NCBI RefSeq assembly: GCF_010731775.1
Contig: NZ_AP022590.1
Span: 2,418,001 to 2,482,000, forward strand
DNA length: 64,000 nt
Reading direction: 5' to 3'
From: Mycobacterium mantenii
GTDB taxonomy: Bacteria > Actinomycetota > Actinomycetes > Mycobacteriales > Mycobacteriaceae
The position numbers and the translations under genes were made by a program. Positions 61,034-64,000 of the stretch are shown one piece after another; positions within the stretch are counted from its first letter, which is position 1; each line of letters starts with the position of its first letter. Under the pieces are notes generated by a model that was given only the letters and a program-made list of their open reading frames with translations, was not told the DNA's origin and searched no databases.

Positions 61034-61942
61034 GTGCATAAAGTCGATGAGCTGGCGTACGTAGGCATCAACGCGAACGATCTCGACGTGTGGTCGAAGT
61101 ATGCCCAGGAGGTGCTCGGGCACGAGGTCGCCCCTGACAGCGACAACAGCAACCTCTACTTACGCATGGACGAGCGCCACCACCGGTTCATCGTCCACCC
61201 GGCGGATAACGAACCCGAAGATGTCTCCTACGTCGGGTGGCAGGTGCGCAATGCCGACGTGATGGACGCCATTGCCGGCCGGTTGGACGCCGCGGGAGTC
61301 AACGTCATCGAAGGCAAGCCACAGGAAGCGGCGGTGCGGCGCGTGCTCGGCTTCGTGCATTTCACTGACCCGCACTCCGGAGTGCGCATGGAATTAGCGT
61401 ACGGACCCGAGGTGACTTTCCAGCCGTCGTACCGTCCGTCGCGGCCGATCTCGGGGTTCGTCACCGGCGCGCAGGGCCTCGGCCACTTCGTCACCTACGT
61501 GCCCGACGTGTTGGCCGCCGAGAAGTTCTATAGCGACACAATGGGTTTCGCTACCTCGGATGCACCCAGCATCCCGGGCGTCGGCCAGCTCGCGTCGTTC
61601 ATGTACTGCAACTCGCGGCACCACTCGCTGGCGTTCTTCGGAAATCCGCAGCCCCGACGCCGCACCTACCACGTGATGCTCGAACACACGAGCATCGACG
61701 ACGTCGGTTCGGCGTTCGACATCTGCCAGTCGCACGGCAATGTGAAGGTTCAACTCGGTCGGCACAACAACGACCGGATGTTCTCGTTCTACGCCGAGAA
61801 CCCCTCCGGGTGGCTGTTCGAACTTGGTTGGGGTGCCCGAACTATCGACCCTGAGACCTTCTCCGTCGAGCATTTCAGTATCGGTGTGGGAAACGGCATG
61901 GGCGAGTGGGGCCACGCCGGTCTGCCAGAATCGGTCTTTTGA
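61034..61942 (+). CDS. extradiol ring-cleavage dioxygenase (type I, BphC-like)
   Basis: A 302-residue two-domain vicinal-oxygen-chelate protein. The GTG at 61034 with AAGGAAAAGG upstream starts just before HKVDELAYVGINAND; a GTG at 61007 is the longer option. The active C-terminal domain has His in GLGHFVTYVP (about 151), His in SRHHSLAFF (about 196) and Glu in FELGWGARTID (about 263), the Fe(II) triad. The enzyme cleaves a catechol next to its hydroxyls. It ties the monooxygenases and hydratase-aldolase into a meta-cleavage pathway. Confidence 0.92.
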   Translation: MHKVDELAYVGINANDLDVWSKYAQEVLGHEVAPDSDNSNLYLRMDERHHRFIVHPADNEPEDVSYVGWQVRNADVMDAIAGRLDAAGVNVIEGKPQEAAVRRVLGFVHFTDPHSGVRMELAYGPEVTFQPSYRPSRPISGFVTGAQGLGHFVTYVPDVLAAEKFYSDTMGFATSDAPSIPGVGQLASFMYCNSRHHSLAFFGNPQPRRRTYHVMLEHTSIDDVGSAFDICQSHGNVKVQLGRHNNDRMFSFYAENPSGWLFELGWGARTIDPETFSVEHFSIGVGNGMGEWGHAGLPESVF

Positions 61943-62053
61943 TCGCGGCAGCCGTCACCGGGCAGGCCGCGAGGCTTAAGATATGATATATCCGATTACC
62001 CAAGTAGGTTAGCCCAGTTGACTTTGTAGTACTCCTCCCGGAAGGCGTCGCAG

Positions 62054-62800
62054 TTGCCCGATACAGATGGTGACGCTCCAAGCGTGAAACCAGGGCTGGT
62101 TTCGGCCGACGCCACCAGCGGCGATCGTCCGAGCCACCAGAGCCTTAAAGAGATGGCAGCCGAGTACATTCGCGCCGGCGTCGTGTCTTGGCGGCTTGGA
62201 CCGGGCGCCAAAGTGGATCAGGACCAGATCGCCGATGCTCTCGGCATTAGCCGGCTGCCGATCCGAGAGGCGTTGATCGAACTCACCGCGAAGGGGTTCG
62301 TCGAGTCGATCCCCCGGCGCGGCGCATTCGTTGTCAAGCTCACTGAGCAGGACATCGAGGACCACTTCGAGGTGATAGGCCTTCTGTTCGGACTCACCGC
62401 GCGACGGGCGGCCAATCAGATCAGCGAAGCGCAGTTGCGTGAGCTGCAGGAACTGCACTATCAGTGCACTACGACGCAAGACCCGTCGAAGCGGCTGGCG
62501 CTGAGCTTCGACTTCTACCGCCGGATCAACCGCATCGGAACGTCTGACCGGTTGCTCCTGACGCTTCGGTTCTTGGCGCTGGCGCTGCCGAACGACTTCT
62601 ACTTCAACACCCCTCGGTGGCCCGCGACGGAGACGGTGTACCGCGAGCGTGTCCTCGCGGCGATCGAAAGCCACGACGAGGAAGCGGCGGCCAAAGCGAC
62701 CGAGGAGCACCTGCACATGGCCGCCAAGGTGACCATCGAGGACCTTCGCGCGCGAGGCTATTGGTCGGACTCGAGCAAAGTGACGGAAGCCGCCAGCTGA
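62054..62800 (+). CDS. GntR-family regulator (FadR/FCD subgroup)
   Basis: A 248-residue regulator with a TTG start supported by GGAAGG eight bases before. The winged helix is at residues about 38-100 (GPGAKVDQDQIADALGISRL, then PIREALIELTAKGFV and RRGAFVV), followed by an FCD ligand domain (TARRAANQ, HLHMAAKV). FCD proteins usually bind carboxylic-acid effectors. Follows the extradiol dioxygenase gene; may respond to a ring-cleavage product. Confidence 0.88.
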   Translation: MPDTDGDAPSVKPGLVSADATSGDRPSHQSLKEMAAEYIRAGVVSWRLGPGAKVDQDQIADALGISRLPIREALIELTAKGFVESIPRRGAFVVKLTEQDIEDHFEVIGLLFGLTARRAANQISEAQLRELQELHYQCTTTQDPSKRLALSFDFYRRINRIGTSDRLLLTLRFLALALPNDFYFNTPRWPATETVYRERVLAAIESHDEEAAAKATEEHLHMAAKVTIEDLRARGYWSDSSKVTEAAS

Positions 62801-62831
62801 CTTAATCGGTCGGTCTGTCACCTGGACGAGA

Positions 62832-62870
62832 GCTGCAAGCCGATTTGGGTGCAAGTCCAGCGGTTGCAGC
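62832..62870. terminator. weak stem-loop between convergent genes
   Basis: GCTGCAA (62832-62838) and TTGCAGC (62864-62870) form a 7-bp stem with a 25-base loop between the GntR and DUF445 stop codons. Possible bidirectional terminator; modest. Confidence 0.3.
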
Positions 62871-62879
62871 GCCACGCCG

Positions 62880-64000
62880 CTACTTAGCAAGCAGGAGAAT
62901 CATCTGCGACTGCAGTTCGCCGAACAAGAATCCGAGCGCTGCACCGACCACGACGATGATCCACTCGTCATCTTTGAACGCCGGCCTCAGCAGGTTCTCA
63001 AAAGACTGCGCGTCCAACAGGCTCATCTTCTCGATCATGGTCTTCTCCAGGTCGAGCCGGTCTGCAGCGTACTGCTCTATATAGGCAGAAGTCTGGGGCA
63101 GCCGCTCGACGATCGAGTCAGCGACCTGTTGCTTCATCTGCTGGTACTGTCGGCCGCCGACGGCATTGATGATGCGGACACCGAAACCCAGTTGCTTGTC
63201 GATGGTGCGGCTTATCTCGTTCTGGATGACGTCGAAGAATTTGTCCGACATCGGACCCGTGAGCAAGCTTTCCATGATGGCCTTGGGCGTGAAGATCTCC
63301 CTGGCCAACAGCGCAGAATAGCCCCGAATGACCTCATCACGGGTGGCCTGGAACACGCCCTGCCACTTGATGCCGGGCAAGACGGTGCGCCGTTTCAGCG
63401 GTCTGAAGATCATCTGCAGCGCGACATAGTCGGTGAGCCCGCCAGTCAGCAGACCGAATAACGGCAGCGCGAAATGCCAGCCGGTAATGCCGAACACGAC
63501 CATTTGGACGACGCCGATAAAGAGACCGAACCACAGCCCCGCCCTGACCAAAAACTTGAAGGCGTTTCGCCCGATGTCCTGGAAGAGGTTGTTCAGGGTC
63601 TTCTTGTCGCGGACGAGGTTGGTGACCACCATGTGCTTGATGTCGAAGATCTGGTCGACCTGGCCGCGGAATTCCTCGAACATGTCACGCGCGGCGGGCG
63701 GGATCCGGCCTTCCACACTGGCGACGATCAAGTCCTTCACCTGGTCGGGGGTCGCCCGCCAAAGCTCTGCCTGAAACGACATCATCATGGTGTCGACGAG
63801 TTCCGTGGCAGCGGCGCGCAGTGGTTCACCGAGCTCGGCAACGAGTTCGTCGGGATCGATTCGATCGAACAACTCCTCGGGCTGGAGAATGTCCGCGGTG
63901 AGCGAATCCACAGCAACGCCGGCCATTTTCGGCGCGCGCCTCGGGATCTGGCCCTGCCAGCCGAGGTAGGGCTTGATCCCTTTGAACTCGACCGGGTAAA
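62880..64000 (-). CDS. DUF445 family membrane protein (5' end outside window)
   Basis: The minus-strand frame remains open through the window end, so the ATG at 63926 is probably internal: the preceding codons read YPVEFKGIKPYLGWQGQIPR, a typical DUF445 N-terminal segment. About 373 residues are visible. There is a hydrophobic pair near the centre (LWFGLFIGVVQMVVFGITGW) with GGLTDYVALQMIFRPLKRR, and a final membrane helix (IIVVVGAALGFLFGEL). Between them is a long helical region. Family function is unknown. It is not obviously related to the catabolic genes. Confidence 0.85.
   Translation of the reverse strand, partial: YPVEFKGIKPYLGWQGQIPRRAPKMAGVAVDSLTADILQPEELFDRIDPDELVAELGEPLRAAATELVDTMMMSFQAELWRATPDQVKDLIVASVEGRIPPAARDMFEEFRGQVDQIFDIKHMVVTNLVRDKKTLNNLFQDIGRNAFKFLVRAGLWFGLFIGVVQMVVFGITGWHFALPLFGLLTGGLTDYVALQMIFRPLKRRTVLPGIKWQGVFQATRDEVIRGYSALLAREIFTPKAIMESLLTGPMSDKFFDVIQNEISRTIDKQLGFGVRIINAVGGRQYQQMKQQVADSIVERLPQTSAYIEQYAADRLDLEKTMIEKMSLLDAQSFENLLRPAFKDDEWIIVVVGAALGFLFGELQSQMILLLAK

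Noticed and set aside
62832..62880. GGTGCAAGTCC followed by GCCACGCC, reminiscent of cobalamin riboswitch pieces or a tRNA arm
   Set aside because: Only short fragments match, other conserved helices are missing, and it lies between two converging stop codons, where a riboswitch would have no target.

Overview
The window is GC-rich and gene-dense, with many GTG/TTG starts. Family content points to a Mycobacterium-type actinobacterium: a mycofactocin-coupled type SDR, many CYPs paired with small 3Fe-4S ferredoxins, luciferase-like (LLM) flavoproteins, an AveC-like protein with MoxR/VWA partners, and a DUF445 protein. Species is not determined. Nearly everything is accessory catabolic metabolism: six intact-looking cytochromes P450, four 3Fe-4S ferredoxins, one 2Fe-2S ferredoxin, a Rieske ferredoxin, several short-chain dehydrogenases (SDR), three amidohydrolase-2 proteins, CoA-ester enzymes and flavoprotein oxygenases. 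No tRNA, rRNA, CRISPR array or intact insertion sequence was seen.

Layout. 1-2859 (+): end of a Rieske oxygenase, a KstD-like flavoprotein and a SnoaL-like protein. 2885-3514 (-): nitroreductase. 3930-7512 (+): CYP, ferredoxin, amidohydrolase, SDR. 7560-14906 (-): ferredoxin, CYP, a 48-residue ORF, two M24 peptidase-fold proteins, enoyl-CoA hydratase-like protein and a two-domain CaiB/BaiF CoA-transferase. 15215-16069: scar made of an IS3-type transposase piece, a P450 tail and a decayed SDR. 16277-17566 (+): CYP. 18083-21772 (-): AveC-like membrane protein, MoxR ATPase, VWA protein, with a divergent TetR. 22856-27362: P450 relic, a (-) group (truncated SDR, two small ORFs, TauD dioxygenase, EthD-like protein, atypical amidohydrolase), MarR relic and a second IS3 relic. 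27363-28875 (-): epoxide-hydrolase-like protein and SDR. 29089-35623 (+): two amidohydrolases, Rieske ferredoxin, NuoF-like reductase, ferredoxin, CYP, frameshifted SDR. 35644-38655 (-): CYP, ferredoxin, DUF1330, LLM. 38858-43658: LLM, carboxymuconolactone-decarboxylase-like protein, 2Fe-2S ferredoxin, SDR, TetR. 44182-47437 (-): cupin, CYP, maleate-isomerase-like protein, SDR. 47642-62800: GMC oxidoreductase, then a nine-gene (-) run (epimerase to FAD monooxygenase), then TetR, extradiol dioxygenase and GntR. 62880 to the end (-): DUF445 protein cut by the window edge.

The main observation is a repeated 12-bp near-palindrome, ATACGNNCGTAT, in front of most P450/SDR/amidohydrolase units from 3.8 to 43.9 kb. 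In three intergenic regions (16.15, 28.95 and 43.88 kb) it occurs as a tandem pair exactly 19 bp apart. One of these pairs lies upstream of the TetR gene at 42816-43658, which makes that protein the best candidate for a shared regulator. Genes right of 44 kb lack this motif and form a separate block that looks like ring hydroxylation, extradiol cleavage and hydratase-aldolase chemistry. The substrates cannot be read from sequence.
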